DNA of 64,000 bases from Oceaniglobus roseus (GTDB lineage: Bacteria > Pseudomonadota > Alphaproteobacteria > Rhodobacterales > Rhodobacteraceae): positions 124,001 to 188,000 of the forward strand of contig NZ_PNOS01000001.1 in assembly GCF_002869745.1 (NCBI RefSeq), given 5' to 3'. The notes below the pieces were generated by a model. That model did no database searches and was not told where the DNA came from. It saw nothing but the letters and a program-made list of their open reading frames with translations. Each line of letters begins with the position of its first letter. Position 1 is the stretch's first letter. Position numbers and translations under genes: made by a program. Of the stretch, positions 35,808-45,828 are shown in pieces.

Positions 35808-36713
35808 ATGGAGCCTGCCCGTATCCTTCGCCTCTACTACGACGACGAACTGCTGGCGCGCGCCGGGGCGGGGCAGCACAACTATACCAACCGCCTGCGC
35901 ACGGCCTTCGGATCGCGCGGTGTCGAGGTGAAGCTTTGCCGCAATTCCGATGCCGCGCGGCTCCTGTCGGCGGGGCTTCCCGGCTATTCCCTGTTCCACA
36001 TGGACGACCCGTTCCATCCCCGCGCGCTGACGACGCGGCTGGCCTATTTCTATCCGTTCTGGCGGATCGAGGCCTCGGCCAAGCGGTGGGAGTGGGGAGT
36101 CGCGCGGTCGGCGTTCCGGCCGGATGCCATGGACCGCGATCTGGCCGAACGGTTCGTCCGGCGGCAGCGTCGCGTGCGGCTTCCGGGGCGGCCGACGCGG
36201 GAGGGATACGTCTATGTGCCCCTGCAGGGGCGGCTGACGGAGCACCGGAGTTTCCAGACGATGTCGCCGCTCGACATGCTGGGCGAGACGCTGGCGCACA
36301 GCGGGCGGCGGGTGGTGGCGGGGCTGCATCCGAAGGAGGTCTATTCGGAGGCGGAACTCGAGGCGCTGCACGCGCTGGTCGCCGCCAATCCGCGGCTGGA
36401 GCTGAGCGCGGCCCCGGCCGGGACGCTGGTGCTGGGCTGCGACTACGTGGTGACGCAGAATTCCTCGGTCGCGCTGCTGGGATACATCGCCGGAAAGGCG
36501 GCGGTCCTGTTCGGCCAGATCGACTTCCACCACATCGCGCTGAACGTCGGTGCGCTGGGGGTGGCCGAGGCCTTTGCCCGCGCGCCGGAGCATCGCCCCG
36601 ACTTCGACGCCTATCTCTACTGGTTCCTGAAGGCGACGGCGATCAACGCCGGGGCGGAGGAGGCCGAGCGGCAGATCCTCGACGCCGTGCGGCGGCACGG
36701 CTGGGTGTTCTGA
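35808..36713 (+). CDS. Capsule-polysaccharide-synthesis-like protein
   Basis: A 301-residue cytoplasmic protein without signal or membrane segments. The middle contains [16 protein letters not shown], then [15 protein letters not shown] and [23 protein letters not shown]. This pattern (a promise of a nucleotide-sugar site, then N-S-S-V followed by a G-K loop) resembles the KpsS/KpsC-type capsule synthesis family (Capsule_synth). The assignment is tentative; a lone gene without capsule neighbours. Start at 35808 has GGAGG upstream at short spacing; an ATG at 35772 without a ribosome-binding site is the alternative. Confidence 0.6.
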   Translation: MEPARILRLYYDDELLARAGAGQHNYTNRLRTAFGSRGVEVKLCRNSDAARLLSAGLPGYSLFHMDDPFHPRALTTRLAYFYPFWRIEASAKRWEWGVARSAFRPDAMDRDLAERFVRRQRRVRLPGRPTREGYVYVPLQGRLTEHRSFQTMSPLDMLGETLAHSGRRVVAGLHPKEVYSEAELEALHALVAANPRLELSAAPAGTLVLGCDYVVTQNSSVALLGYIAGKAAVLFGQIDFHHIALNVGALGVAEAFARAPEHRPDFDAYLYWFLKATAINAGAEEAERQILDAVRRHGWVF

Positions 36714-36770
36714 GGGTGAACCGCTGGGTCGACCGGGGCGTTGAATGCATGTGTGCCGGGAGTTGTGTCC

Positions 36771-37526
36771 ATGGTGAAGTCGTTCCTTACGGTGCTGGTG
36801 GCGGGGATCTGTCTGGCGGAGCCTGCTTGTGCGCAATCGCTGCCGAAAGATCTGGTCGGATCGTGGGATGTCTCGCCCGAGGATTGCGCGCGCCCGGGCA
36901 CCTCGGTCACGCAGGTCAACATCTCGCCGAACCGTATCATCACCTTCGGCGGTGACGCTCTGGTGCGGGAGGTCGAGCGGACCGGAGACGTCACCTTCGC
37001 AGCCGGGGATTTCCGCCAGACGGAAGGCGTGCCGGAGACGGCACCGCGGACGCGAGAGTATTTCCGGTTGACCCAGAGGGACGGCCCCGACCACATACAC
37101 TTCGTCTGGAAGAGCGTGCGGTCAGTGGACCTGGTGCGATGCGGCTCTGATCGGGCGGAATCGACGTCACCGGAAGAAGCGGCGGCAGGGCCCGACAGGC
37201 CGGTCTATGACGGTCCGCTGCCAATTCCGCTGGGGCTTTGGGTGATCGCCGGGGAGTCCTGCGACGCTCCTGCCGACACGGACTGGCGTGTCTATGACGG
37301 CATGGGTCTGCGTGGCGCGTCGAGTCGGCGTTGCGAGATCGACGGGACCGAACAGCAGGGCGAAAGCATCGTCTTCTCGCAGCTCTGCGAGGCGAGTTAC
37401 GACGGCTCGGTCGAGGCGATGCGCGCCAGGATCACCGTCACGGCACCGCGCCGGTTCGCGCTGGTCGAGGGCGGCGAGAGTGAGGCGCAGGCGTTCAACT
37501 GGTGCCGCACGGCGATGCATCCGTAG
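36771..37526 (+). CDS. Secreted protein with two related domains, function unknown
   Basis: A 251-residue hypothetical exported protein. The signal peptide [21 protein letters not shown] ends before QSLPKD. The mature part contains two similar units: about 26-105 ([16 protein letters not shown]) and about 150-245 ([16 protein letters not shown]). Each opens with a Gly-x-Trp, then an acidic pair, Cys and Pro; later cysteines (VRCG, RRCE, QLCE, NWCR) could form disulfides. GGGAG upstream fixes the start. No family recognised. Confidence 0.75.
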   Translation: MVKSFLTVLVAGICLAEPACAQSLPKDLVGSWDVSPEDCARPGTSVTQVNISPNRIITFGGDALVREVERTGDVTFAAGDFRQTEGVPETAPRTREYFRLTQRDGPDHIHFVWKSVRSVDLVRCGSDRAESTSPEEAAAGPDRPVYDGPLPIPLGLWVIAGESCDAPADTDWRVYDGMGLRGASSRRCEIDGTEQQGESIVFSQLCEASYDGSVEAMRARITVTAPRRFALVEGGESEAQAFNWCRTAMHP

Positions 37527-37544
37527 AGGGAGGCGGATGTCGGT

Positions 37545-37889
37545 TTAGCCCGGTGCTGCGGCGGACCAGTCGAGAAGGGCGTCGAGGGCGGGGCAGAGGG
37601 ATTGGCCCCAGTCGGTGAGGCTGTACTCGACCCGCGGCGGCACCTCGGGATAGACGGTGCGGCGGACGATGCCGTCCTCCTCCATCTGGCGAAGCTGCTG
37701 GATCAGCATCTTCTGCGAGATGCCCGGGATCGCCCGTTCGAGTTCCGAGAATCGCAGGACATTTCCGCCGAAGAGGTGGAACAGGATCACCAGCTTCCAC
37801 CGCCCCTCGATCATCGCCAGCGCCTTCTCGACCCCGTCAGCCGCGGTTTCGCGGGTGTAGAGATGGCGGGTCGGGGCCGGATCGTCCAT
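37545..37889 (-). CDS. HxlR-family transcriptional regulator
   Basis: A 114-residue winged-helix regulator. IEGRWKLVILFHLFGGNVLRFSELE is the HxlR signature (shown shortened at IEGRWKLVILFHLF), followed by IPGISQKMLIQQLRQMEEDGIV and VEYSLTDWGQSL. Many members sense oxidative or electrophile stress through a conserved N-terminal cysteine, but this one has no cysteine in its N-terminal region, so a different signal is likely. It is divergent from the NTF2-SDR pair across a palindromic operator. Confidence 0.9.
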   Translation of the reverse strand: MDDPAPTRHLYTRETAADGVEKALAMIEGRWKLVILFHLFGGNVLRFSELERAIPGISQKMLIQQLRQMEEDGIVRRTVYPEVPPRVEYSLTDWGQSLCPALDALLDWSAAAPG

Positions 37890-37891
37890 TT

Positions 37892-37911
37892 CTTACCTCC
37901 GGGTAAGTACC
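37892..37911. promoter_or_regulatory. Operator palindrome of the HxlR/NTF2-SDR intergenic region
   Basis: CTTACC (37892-37897), four bases, GGTAAG (37902-37907), followed by TACC (37908-37911), so GGTA-AG-TACC overlaps it as a second palindrome. TTAC/GTAA half sites are typical of HxlR-family operators. It starts 3 bp upstream of the HxlR start codon, compatible with autorepression, and about 80 bp from the NTF2 start. Confidence 0.6.
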
Positions 37912-37991
37912 TGACTTTTTTGTATGTTCTTGCGATCGGGACGGCAAGTGCGCAGATCTCCGTCACATGAAACAAGATGGAGACTGAACCG

Positions 37992-38306
37992 ATGGAACAG
38001 ACCCTTCCCCTGCCCGTCGTGCGATATCTGGCCGCGGTCCGGCCCGGCCAGATCGCCGAGTGCTTCACCGAGGATGCCGTCGTCGTGGACGAACGGAAGA
38101 CCCGCCGGGGCCGTGCCGAAATCCGGCAATGGCGCGAGGAGGCGGCGAAGATCGATTACCGCCAGGACATCCTGTCGGTCGGTCACGACGGCGAACGGGC
38201 GCTGGTGCGCTGTCGGCTGACGGGCGATTTCCCGGGGAGCCCGGTCGAGCTCGACTATCGGCTCGAGCTTGCCGGAGACCATGTCGCCCGCTTGGAGATC
38301 GCGTGA
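37992..38306 (+). CDS. NTF2/SnoaL-like small protein
   Basis: A 104-residue protein of the nuclear-transport-factor-2/SnoaL fold: short helix with [20 protein letters not shown], then [21 protein letters not shown] and a beta-sheet end. Members act as polyketide cyclases, small dehydratases or have unknown roles. Start 37992 is preferred (GGAGA eight bases upstream) over ATG 37977. It ends one base into the SDR start (TGATG), so the two are co-translated and probably share a substrate under HxlR control. Confidence 0.82.
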   Translation: MEQTLPLPVVRYLAAVRPGQIAECFTEDAVVVDERKTRRGRAEIRQWREEAAKIDYRQDILSVGHDGERALVRCRLTGDFPGSPVELDYRLELAGDHVARLEIA

Positions 38307-39088
38307 TGGCCCTCGATCTGGGACTGCACGGCGCGCGGGTCCTCGTCACCGGCGGCACACGGGGTACGGGGGCGGCGACCGTCGCCTTTCTGGCCGGGCA
38401 GGGCGCGCGCGTGCTGGCCACGGCAAGGTCCCGGTCCGGGGATCTGCCGCCGGGGGTGGAGTTCGTGACCGCCGACGTGACCACCGGCGCGGGCTGCAAG
38501 ACGGTGACGGAGGCTGTCCGTGACAGGTTGGGCGGGCTCGACGTGCTGGTGCATGTGCTCGACGGCTCGCATGCGCCGGGAGGCGGCTTTGCCGCACTGA
38601 CGGATGCCGACTGGGAACAGGAGATCGCGCTGAACCTGGTGGCGGCGGTGCGGCTCGACCGCGGTCTGGTGCCGGGCATGGTCGCGCAGGGTTCGGGGGT
38701 GGTGGTGCATGTCACCTCAATCCAGCGGCAGATGCCCCTGCCGGACTCGACCACCGCCTATGCCGCGGCGAAGGCGGCGCTGTCGACCTATTCCAAGGGC
38801 CTGTCGAAAGAAGTGGGTCCGAAGGGCGTGCGTGTGGTCCGGGTATCGCCCGGCTGGATCGAGACCGATGCGGCCATCGCCCTGACGGATCGGCTGGCGG
38901 CCGGGGCGGGCACGGATCGGGCGGGCGGCAAGGCGATCGTCATGCAGGGTCTTGGGGGAATTCCCCTTGGCCGCCCGGCGCGCCCCGCCGAGGTGGCCGC
39001 CCTGATCGGCTTCCTGTGTTCGCCCCAAGCCGGTGCCATCACGGGAAGCGAGCATGTCATCGACGGGGGAACAGTGCCTGTCGCCTGA
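38306..39088 (+). CDS. Short-chain dehydrogenase/reductase
   Basis: NAD(P)-dependent oxidoreductase of 260 residues. The cofactor motif [15 protein letters not shown] is near the N-terminus; TADVT and the catalytic Ser, Tyr and Lys appear as [33 protein letters not shown] and the C-terminal [12 protein letters not shown] are standard. Substrate unknown. Coupled to the NTF2-like gene and divergent from HxlR. A terminator hairpin with T-run follows. Confidence 0.92.
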   Translation: MALDLGLHGARVLVTGGTRGTGAATVAFLAGQGARVLATARSRSGDLPPGVEFVTADVTTGAGCKTVTEAVRDRLGGLDVLVHVLDGSHAPGGGFAALTDADWEQEIALNLVAAVRLDRGLVPGMVAQGSGVVVHVTSIQRQMPLPDSTTAYAAAKAALSTYSKGLSKEVGPKGVRVVRVSPGWIETDAAIALTDRLAAGAGTDRAGGKAIVMQGLGGIPLGRPARPAEVAALIGFLCSPQAGAITGSEHVIDGGTVPVA

Positions 39089-39107
39089 CGGCGCGCCTTG
39101 CAACGAA

Positions 39108-39140
39108 GAAGGGCGCCCCGTGCCGGGCGCCCTTCGTTTT
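39108..39140. terminator. Bidirectional terminator between SDR and trxA
   Basis: GAAGGGCGCCC (39108-39118) pairs with GGGCGCCCTTC (39125-39135) around a 6-nt loop, followed on the + strand by GTTTT. It lies between convergent stop codons (39088 and 39161). Confidence 0.85.
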
Positions 39141-39160
39141 CTGGGTATCCGAAAAGGATA

Positions 39161-39481
39161 TCAGATTTCGCTGTCGATCCAGTTCTGCAGCGCGGCCTTG
39201 GGGGCGGCGCCGACCTTGTTGGACACCACGGTGCCGTCCTTGAACATGAAGAGCGCCGGAATGCCGCGAACGCCCATCTGGGCGGGGGAGTTCGGGTTCT
39301 CGTCCACGTTGACCTTCACGATCTTGACCTTGCCCTCGTACTGGTCGCTCAGCTCTTCCAGGGCCGGGCCGATCTGCTTGCAGGGGCCGCACCACTCGGC
39401 CCAGAAGTCGACGATCACGGGGATGTCGGACTGTTTCACTTCGGCGTCGAAGGTATCGTCGGTGACGGCTACGGTGGCCAT
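39161..39481 (-). CDS. trxA: Thioredoxin
   Basis: General cytoplasmic dithiol reductant. The 106-residue protein has the active site WCGPC (C31, C34), the buried aspartate in VIVDFWAEW and the cis-proline in RGIPALFMF. It lies 60 bp downstream of addA on the same strand and could be co-transcribed with addBA, an adjacency I recall in related genomes. Confidence 0.97.
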   Translation of the reverse strand: MATVAVTDDTFDAEVKQSDIPVIVDFWAEWCGPCKQIGPALEELSDQYEGKVKIVKVNVDENPNSPAQMGVRGIPALFMFKDGTVVSNKVGAAPKAALQNWIDSEI

Positions 39482-39541
39482 GGGAGATCTCCTTGGCGTT
39501 TGAATGTCAGACCGGGAACGTAGGCACCCCCCGGCGGCGCG

Positions 39542-42500
39542 TCAAGATGATGTGGCGCGGGCGAAGGCGGTGCGCACGATGTCGTCGGGCAGCGGCATGA
39601 ATGTGGCAGTGGCCGTCCAGAGGACCGCCGTTTCGATCCGTTTGCCGGGGAAAATCGCCTGCAATCCCGCGGCATAGCTGCCCAGTTGCGCCAGGATCCC
39701 CTCGGGCACAGCGGCGGGCGCGGGGGGGACGGTGGCGTTCGACTTGAAATCGACGGCGAGGACGCGGTCGTCGAGGACCAGCAGCCGGTCGATGGTGCCC
39801 TGAAGCTGTGCCGTCTGACCGGGCATCAGGGCGGCGATGTCGACTTCGGCGAGCGCCTCGGGGGCGAAGAGGAAGGCGAGGTCGGGAGATTTCAGCACCC
39901 GCGCCGCCTCGGGCAGAAGGCCCGCCGCCTCGATGTCGCCGATGAGGGTGGCGGCAAGCGCGGGCCAGTCTGCCTCGGGGTGGTTCGGCAGCACCTCGAG
40001 CAGGAGATGCAGGCGCGTGCCGCGGGTCTTCGCCTCGTCTTCCGTCAGGCCGAAGCCTTCGCCGGGCAGCGCCTTGGCCCCGCCGAGGCCGGAGGGTGTG
40101 AGGACCTTCGGCGGCAAGGGCGGCGCAGCGACATGGCTGGCGATCCAGCCGGGGAGGGGGGACGGATCGGTGGCTCTCCGGCGCGGATCGGTCAGGTCGC
40201 CCGCCATCCAGTCGCCGTGCTGGAGCCGCAGACCTTCGCCGGTGGGACAGGTCAGGGGGGTCGTCGGCAGCGTGGCGAAGGCATCGGCGATCTGGCTGTA
40301 CCAAGTGTCCTTCGGATCCTTCCCCGCGCCGCAGACGATCAGCCAGGTCTCGGCCCGGGTCATCGCGACGTAGAGCAGCCGGCCCCGTTCGCGCGCGTCG
40401 GCGTCGGTCAGCGCGGCCTTGGCGGCCTCGACCAGCGGCGGCGCCTCGTCGGCCGCCGTGCGCCACAGGATGCCGGTCTCGGGACTGGGGAACAGCTGCT
40501 GGCGGATATCGGATTTCTTGCGCAGGGTATCGGGCAGGATGACCACGGGCGCCTCCAGACCCTTGGCACCATGCACCGACATGACGCGGATCCGGTCGCC
40601 CGCGGATTCGGCCTGGCGCTTCACCTCGACATCCCCCGCCTCGAGCCAGGCGAGAAAGCCGGTGAGGCTCGGCACCTCCATCCGCTCGAAGGCCAGCGCC
40701 TGGTTCAGCAGCTCGTCGATGCCGTCCTGCGCCTCGGTCCCGAGCCGTGCCAGCAGCCGTGCCCGTCCGTCGTGGCGCAGCAGGATCCGTTCGAGAAGGT
40801 CGTAGGGGCGGAGGTAATCGACCTGGTCCCGCAGGTCGGTGAGGGTCGCGGCGATGCCGGGGTGGGGGCCGTGGCGCAGGCGGTCCCAGAGGGTCGCGTC
40901 GCCGCGGCCCTGGGAAAGGTCGTAGAGCTGCGCCTCCGTCACACCGAAGAGGGGAGAGCGCAGCGCGCAGGCGAGGGAAAGGTCGTCCATCGGCAGGGCT
41001 AGGAAGGCGAGGAGGGCGCGCAGGTCCTTCACCGCCATCTCGGCGCCGAGTTGCAGCCGGTCGGCGCCCGCGATCCTCAGCCCCTGCTGCTTGCAGGCGC
41101 GGATCAGCTCGTTGAACAGGCGGTTGCGGCGCTGCACGAGGATCAGGATATCGCCTTCGTGCAGCGGGCGGCGGGTGCCTTTTTCCGCCGGAATCGTCTC
41201 TTTCCTTTCGATCATCGCGCGGATCTCGGCGGCGATCCGGCGGGCCAGTTCCACGTCGGCGGCGCCGGGGCTGACGCGATCGACGGGATCGTACCAGGGG
41301 GCGTCGTCGGGCGTGTCCTCTTCCGGCAGGACAGGCCAGAGATCGACGCGGCCGGGCAGGGTCTGGTGGAACGCGATGTGGCTCGCGGCAAGGTCCAGCG
41401 GGGCCTCGGCGGTGCCGCCGAAGACGGCATCGACGGCGGCGAGGATCGCCGCGGAGGAGCGGAAGGAGTGCCGGAGTTCCAGCCGTTGCAGCGGCGCGGT
41501 GTCGGCCATGCGGGCGTCGAAATGGGCGAACATGCGCAGGAAGGACTGCGGATCGGCGCCCTGGAAGGAGTAGATCGACTGCTTCAGGTCGCCGACGACG
41601 AAGAGCGAGCGTTCGGCGGCGCCCCTTCGGCCGTCGCCCGCGGCGAATTCCTGGGCGAGAAGTTCGACCACCTGCCACTGCGCCGGGCTGGTGTCCTGCG
41701 CCTCGTCGACGAGGATGTGGTCGACGCCGCCATCGAGGCGGAACAGCACCCATTGCGCCACGGCGGAATCGGTCATCAGCGCGCGGGCCTTGAGGATCAG
41801 ATCCTCAAAATCGAGCCAGCCGCGGGCCAGCTTGCGCGCCTCGTAGAGCGGCAGGAAGGCGGTGGCGAAGGCGTGAAGCGCGACGCTGCGGCGGGCGGCG
41901 GCCAGGCCGGTGCGCCGGGGGCGCGTGTGCTCGACCCGCAGCATGAGCGCTTCGAGGTGGGGCAGGAGATGGGCGATGGCCTGCTGCGTCGCCTTGGTCG
42001 GGAACTTGCCGGTCTTTGCTGAAAACGGCGACGCCGCCGAGGCACCGGTGAGCAATACGTCTTCGAGCAGGGCCAGGTCGGCGAGGGTGGGCGGATCGGC
42101 CTTGAACAGGGACAGCTTTTCCGCCGCCTTCGCGTCGGTCTTGGAGCCCGCGGCGAGGGCCGGGAGAAGCTTGGCGACGAGGTCCCTTTCCGTGCCGAGG
42201 AAGACCTGCGCGAGGATGTCGGCTTCGGTCGTCGCCGGATCCAGACCGAAGGCCGCGAAAAGCGCGGCTCCGCTGCGGGGCGGAAAGAAGCGGTCGCGGT
42301 GGCGGGCGATCTCGGCCGTGAGATCGGAGAAATCCTCGCCCGTGTAATGGCGCGCCAGGGCGTCGACGGTGTCGGGGGCGAGGGTGTCGGCCATCTCCTC
42401 GACGATCTCGGCCATCAGGAGCCGTGCCGCCCTCTCGTCCATCTCGGTGAACTGGGGCGACACGCCCGCTTCGAGGGGGAAGCGGCGCAGGAGGGAGGCG

Positions 42501-42889
42501 CAGAAGGAGTGGATGGTCTGGATCTTCAGCCCGCCCGGCGTCTCGATCGCGCGGGCGAACAGGGTGCGGGCAAGGGCGAGGCGCGGCGCGGTGATCGCGC
42601 CCGCGACGCCCAGCTGGCCAAGCGCGTCGCGCAGGTCGGCGTCGGGCAGCATCGCCCACTGGCCAAGACGCTTGAACAGGCGGTTCTGCATCTCCGATGC
42701 CGCGGCCTTGGTGTAGGTCAGGCAGAGGATGTTCTGCGGCGATGTGCCTTCCAGCAGCAGCCGCGCCACCCGGTCGGTCAGCACCCGCGTCTTGCCCGAG
42801 CCGGCATTGGCCGACAGCCAGGTGGACCGGCCCGGCGCGGCGGCGTCGATCTGGGCGCGGGTGGCGTCGTCGGGCGCGAAGTGGTTCAT
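39542..42889 (-). CDS. addA: AddA, helicase-nuclease of the double-strand-break repair enzyme AddAB
   Basis: UvrD-type 3'-to-5' helicase with a C-terminal nuclease that resects broken ends for RecA. The 1115 residues start MNHFAPDDATRAQIDAA, with Walker A SANAGSGKTRVLTDRV, Walker B ILVDEAQDTSPAQW, FVVGDLKQSIYSFQGA, and YVAMTRAETWLIV near the end of the helicase part. The C-terminal PD-(D/E)xK nuclease is marked by GTIDRLLVLDDRVLAVDFKSN. The start at 42889 overlaps the addB stop by 4 bp; the open frame continues upstream inside addB only by chance. Confidence 0.95.
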   Translation of the reverse strand: MNHFAPDDATRAQIDAAAPGRSTWLSANAGSGKTRVLTDRVARLLLEGTSPQNILCLTYTKAAASEMQNRLFKRLGQWAMLPDADLRDALGQLGVAGAITAPRLALARTLFARAIETPGGLKIQTIHSFCASLLRRFPLEAGVSPQFTEMDERAARLLMAEIVEEMADTLAPDTVDALARHYTGEDFSDLTAEIARHRDRFFPPRSGAALFAAFGLDPATTEADILAQVFLGTERDLVAKLLPALAAGSKTDAKAAEKLSLFKADPPTLADLALLEDVLLTGASAASPFSAKTGKFPTKATQQAIAHLLPHLEALMLRVEHTRPRRTGLAAARRSVALHAFATAFLPLYEARKLARGWLDFEDLILKARALMTDSAVAQWVLFRLDGGVDHILVDEAQDTSPAQWQVVELLAQEFAAGDGRRGAAERSLFVVGDLKQSIYSFQGADPQSFLRMFAHFDARMADTAPLQRLELRHSFRSSAAILAAVDAVFGGTAEAPLDLAASHIAFHQTLPGRVDLWPVLPEEDTPDDAPWYDPVDRVSPGAADVELARRIAAEIRAMIERKETIPAEKGTRRPLHEGDILILVQRRNRLFNELIRACKQQGLRIAGADRLQLGAEMAVKDLRALLAFLALPMDDLSLACALRSPLFGVTEAQLYDLSQGRGDATLWDRLRHGPHPGIAATLTDLRDQVDYLRPYDLLERILLRHDGRARLLARLGTEAQDGIDELLNQALAFERMEVPSLTGFLAWLEAGDVEVKRQAESAGDRIRVMSVHGAKGLEAPVVILPDTLRKKSDIRQQLFPSPETGILWRTAADEAPPLVEAAKAALTDADARERGRLLYVAMTRAETWLIVCGAGKDPKDTWYSQIADAFATLPTTPLTCPTGEGLRLQHGDWMAGDLTDPRRRATDPSPLPGWIASHVAAPPLPPKVLTPSGLGGAKALPGEGFGLTEDEAKTRGTRLHLLLEVLPNHPEADWPALAATLIGDIEAAGLLPEAARVLKSPDLAFLFAPEALAEVDIAALMPGQTAQLQGTIDRLLVLDDRVLAVDFKSNATVPPAPAAVPEGILAQLGSYAAGLQAIFPGKRIETAVLWTATATFMPLPDDIVRTAFARATSS

Positions 42890-45828
42890 CCGACATCCTC
42901 GGGGCTGGGCGCGTCGCTGTCGTCCCATTCGCCGTGGCGGGCGAGATGGTCGTAATCGCCGTCGTTCCACGTCTTGTGCATGGCGCGTCGGCTTGGATAG
43001 CCCTTGCTGCGGACGGCGAAGCTGTCGATCAGGCGACGAAGTTCCAGCACCGTGCGGTCGGGATCCAGCGGCGTCTCGGCTTCGTGATCGCGCAGGGGCA
43101 GGGGCGTGAACACGGGCTTCGCGCCCAGCCCGATATGGGCCACGGCGGCGACGGGGGCGGCGGGGACACCGGGAAAGGCGCCGGCTTCGGCCATGGCGGC
43201 TTCGAGAAGCAGCTGCTTGTCGAAATGCTCCATCTCCTTGGCCGAAGGCGGCGTGCCGGTCTTGTAGTCGTAGATCAGGAGGCGGCCGTCCTGCCGACGG
43301 GCGATGCGGTCGGCCTTGCCTGTCAGGGTCACGGGCGTTCCGGGCACGGCGAAGTCGCCGCGCCGTTCGATCAGCAGCGGATCCGCCTCGGCACGGCGCT
43401 GGATCTCGGTCTCGAGGAACCAGTCGACGACACGCGCCAGCTTGGCCGCCCAGATCCGCCGCGCCGTGGGCCACGGCACCTCTTCGGCCAGGGTTTCGGC
43501 GGCGATCTGCTGGAGCTGCGCCTTGGCGCCGGGCGCCGCCGGGTCGGGGCAGGCCTTGATGAACCGCTCGAATATGGTGTGCAGCACCTCGCCACGCAGA
43601 GGCGCGTCAGGCTCCTGGCGGAGCGGATCGAGCGGCCGGAGCTTCAGGATGTCGCGGGCATAGATCGCATAGGGGTCGCGGATCAGCGTCTTGATGCGGG
43701 TGACGGAGAACTGCGTCGGCCGCGCCCCGACCGGCGGGCGAGGGGCCGGGCGGCGTTCGGGCGGCACGGGGTCGAAGGCGGCGTCCAGGGTGCGGGCCAT
43801 TTCCAGCCACCGGGCCCCGCGGGCGCGCATCGCGGCCAGCGCCTCGGGCCCCTGTGTGCCGGGCAGGCCGTTCATCAGGTTGGTGAGCCGGTTCAGCCAG
43901 CGCGAGACGACGGTTTCCGCCTCGGCGTCGCGGGTGGCGCGGGTCAGCACCACCTCGGGCGCGGCGGCCGCCTGCTGGAAGTCGTGGGCGGAGAGGCCGA
44001 CCTGCCGTTCGGGCAGAAGCAGCCCGGCCTGCTGGCGCAGGGCGCGGTTCAGCCAGGGATCGGGCGCGGGCAGCTGCGGCCAGGTGCCGTCGTTGAGACC
44101 GGCGAGGATCACCAGGTCGGCGCCCTGCACCCGTGCCTCGAGCGTGCCCCAGATCGTCACGCCGGGATGCGCGGTCTGGGTGTCGCGCACCTCGTCCGCG
44201 GCAAGCAGCGCGTCGAGAAGCGCGCGGAACTCGATCACCGTCATCTCGCCCGCGTGAAGCGCCTCGGCCTCGAGCTGGTCGAGGACGTTCAGTGCCTTTT
44301 CGCCCGCCTCGCCGGTCCAGAGCCTGCCCGGGGCCGTGCCTGTACCGTCGGACAGGGCGTTGGCGGCGGAGCGCAGCGCGTCGAGGTGGGTTCCAAGCGG
44401 CGCGCGCGGCGCTTCGGCGAGCGGGGCGAGGCTGCGGGCGATCCATCCCGCCCATGCGATGCGCTCGGCTCCGCGGTCCTTCGCCCAGTCCATCAGCGCC
44501 GGACCGGTGAGAAAGGGCGGACCCTTCCGGCGTAGCCAGAGTTCGAGGGCGCGGGTGTTCGCCAGGTGATCGCCGCGCTGGCCGGGCGCGGAATTGCAGA
44601 GCGGATGCTTCAGCAGCGTCAACAGCGGCTCGGCGGTCAGGCGTTCGCCCATCAGTCCGGTCAGGTGACGCAGGAAGCGGCCCGGCGCGGTCAGGCCCAA
44701 GGGGTGTCCGGCACTATCGTCGGGGACCAGCCGCCAGCGGTCGAGCGCGGCGGTCACCTGACGGGTCAGCATCCGGTCGGGCGTGATGAGGGCGGCGCGC
44801 TGGCCGTCCTCCACCGCCTGGCGGAGACGCAGCGCGATGGCGAGCGCTTCGAGCCTGGGCGAGTCGGCCTCGATCAGGGACATGCCGTCGGTCGCGGCGG
44901 GAAGCGGGCCGAGCGCGGGGCCCTCGCTGCGCCACTGGTCGGTGACGGGCGCGGGACGCAGCGCGAGCGAGAGCAGGCGGTTGCGGTCGCGGCGGGGGTC
45001 GGCCTCCGTCCAGCGCTGCACGTCGGCGGGGGCGAGGCCGAGGTCGGCCATGCGCCGGGCGAAGCGGTACTGCGGGTGATCCTCGGACAAAAGCGGATCG
45101 TCGAGCCGGTCCCAGATCGCCGCGGGCTGTTCGAAGTCGAAGCCGGGCAGCACCACGGCGCCCTGCGGCAGGCAGGCGACACCCTGCATGAGCAGCGCGG
45201 TGGTGCCCCGCGATCCGGTGGACCCCGCAAGGATCACCGGGCTGTCGAGCGGATCGCTCTGCCAGCGCTCGACCAGCGCCTCGGCCGCGGCGCGCAGGCG
45301 GCGGGCCGAGGTGGTTTCGCCGGTGCGGCTCAGGAAACCCTCGACGATGGCTATGAAGCGCAGGCTGCGCGCCCAGTGGCCGGACTGGTCGGCGACGTCG
45401 AGACCGGCCAGCGTGCCGGGGGCGACGCCTTCGAACACCATCTCGTCGAACAGCGCGGCGAGGCTGCCCGCGAGGTCGAAGGTCGCGGCGCGCGGGGCGA
45501 GCGCGGGATCGCTGTCGATCAGCCGCGCGATCAGGGCGCTGAGTTCAAGCCGGCGGCGCAGGTCCGGCACCACCGGCGCGGTGGGCTGCGGGGCGAGCAC
45601 GGCGATGTCGGTGATCAGGCGGATCTTCGGCAGCAGCAGGCTGCCCTTCGCCTGGAACAGCCGGGTCACGCGGCGGGCCATCCGGGCCGTGTTGACGAAC
45701 AGCTGGACCCGCGCCAGCGTCGTCGGATCCGCGGTGGCGTGGCGGGAAAGGATGCCTTCCACCAGTTCGGCCGGGAAGTCGGCGCCGGGGGGCAGCCCGA
45801 AGAGGCGGGGCGTGGCGGCTTCAGCCAT
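42886..45828 (-). CDS. addB: AddB, second nuclease subunit of AddAB
   Basis: Partner of AddA in double-strand-break end processing. The 980-residue alphaproteobacterial form opens LFGLPPGADFPAELVEG, has a degenerate helicase body in which I saw no canonical Walker A loop, and ends in a PD-(D/E)xK nuclease (GKADRIARR, LLIYDYKTG, near residue 790-810). The start at 45828 overlaps the nucleotidyltransferase stop by 8 bp and addA by 4 bp. Confidence 0.94.
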   Translation of the reverse strand: MAEAATPRLFGLPPGADFPAELVEGILSRHATADPTTLARVQLFVNTARMARRVTRLFQAKGSLLLPKIRLITDIAVLAPQPTAPVVPDLRRRLELSALIARLIDSDPALAPRAATFDLAGSLAALFDEMVFEGVAPGTLAGLDVADQSGHWARSLRFIAIVEGFLSRTGETTSARRLRAAAEALVERWQSDPLDSPVILAGSTGSRGTTALLMQGVACLPQGAVVLPGFDFEQPAAIWDRLDDPLLSEDHPQYRFARRMADLGLAPADVQRWTEADPRRDRNRLLSLALRPAPVTDQWRSEGPALGPLPAATDGMSLIEADSPRLEALAIALRLRQAVEDGQRAALITPDRMLTRQVTAALDRWRLVPDDSAGHPLGLTAPGRFLRHLTGLMGERLTAEPLLTLLKHPLCNSAPGQRGDHLANTRALELWLRRKGPPFLTGPALMDWAKDRGAERIAWAGWIARSLAPLAEAPRAPLGTHLDALRSAANALSDGTGTAPGRLWTGEAGEKALNVLDQLEAEALHAGEMTVIEFRALLDALLAADEVRDTQTAHPGVTIWGTLEARVQGADLVILAGLNDGTWPQLPAPDPWLNRALRQQAGLLLPERQVGLSAHDFQQAAAAPEVVLTRATRDAEAETVVSRWLNRLTNLMNGLPGTQGPEALAAMRARGARWLEMARTLDAAFDPVPPERRPAPRPPVGARPTQFSVTRIKTLIRDPYAIYARDILKLRPLDPLRQEPDAPLRGEVLHTIFERFIKACPDPAAPGAKAQLQQIAAETLAEEVPWPTARRIWAAKLARVVDWFLETEIQRRAEADPLLIERRGDFAVPGTPVTLTGKADRIARRQDGRLLIYDYKTGTPPSAKEMEHFDKQLLLEAAMAEAGAFPGVPAAPVAAVAHIGLGAKPVFTPLPLRDHEAETPLDPDRTVLELRRLIDSFAVRSKGYPSRRAMHKTWNDGDYDHLARHGEWDDSDAPSPEDVG

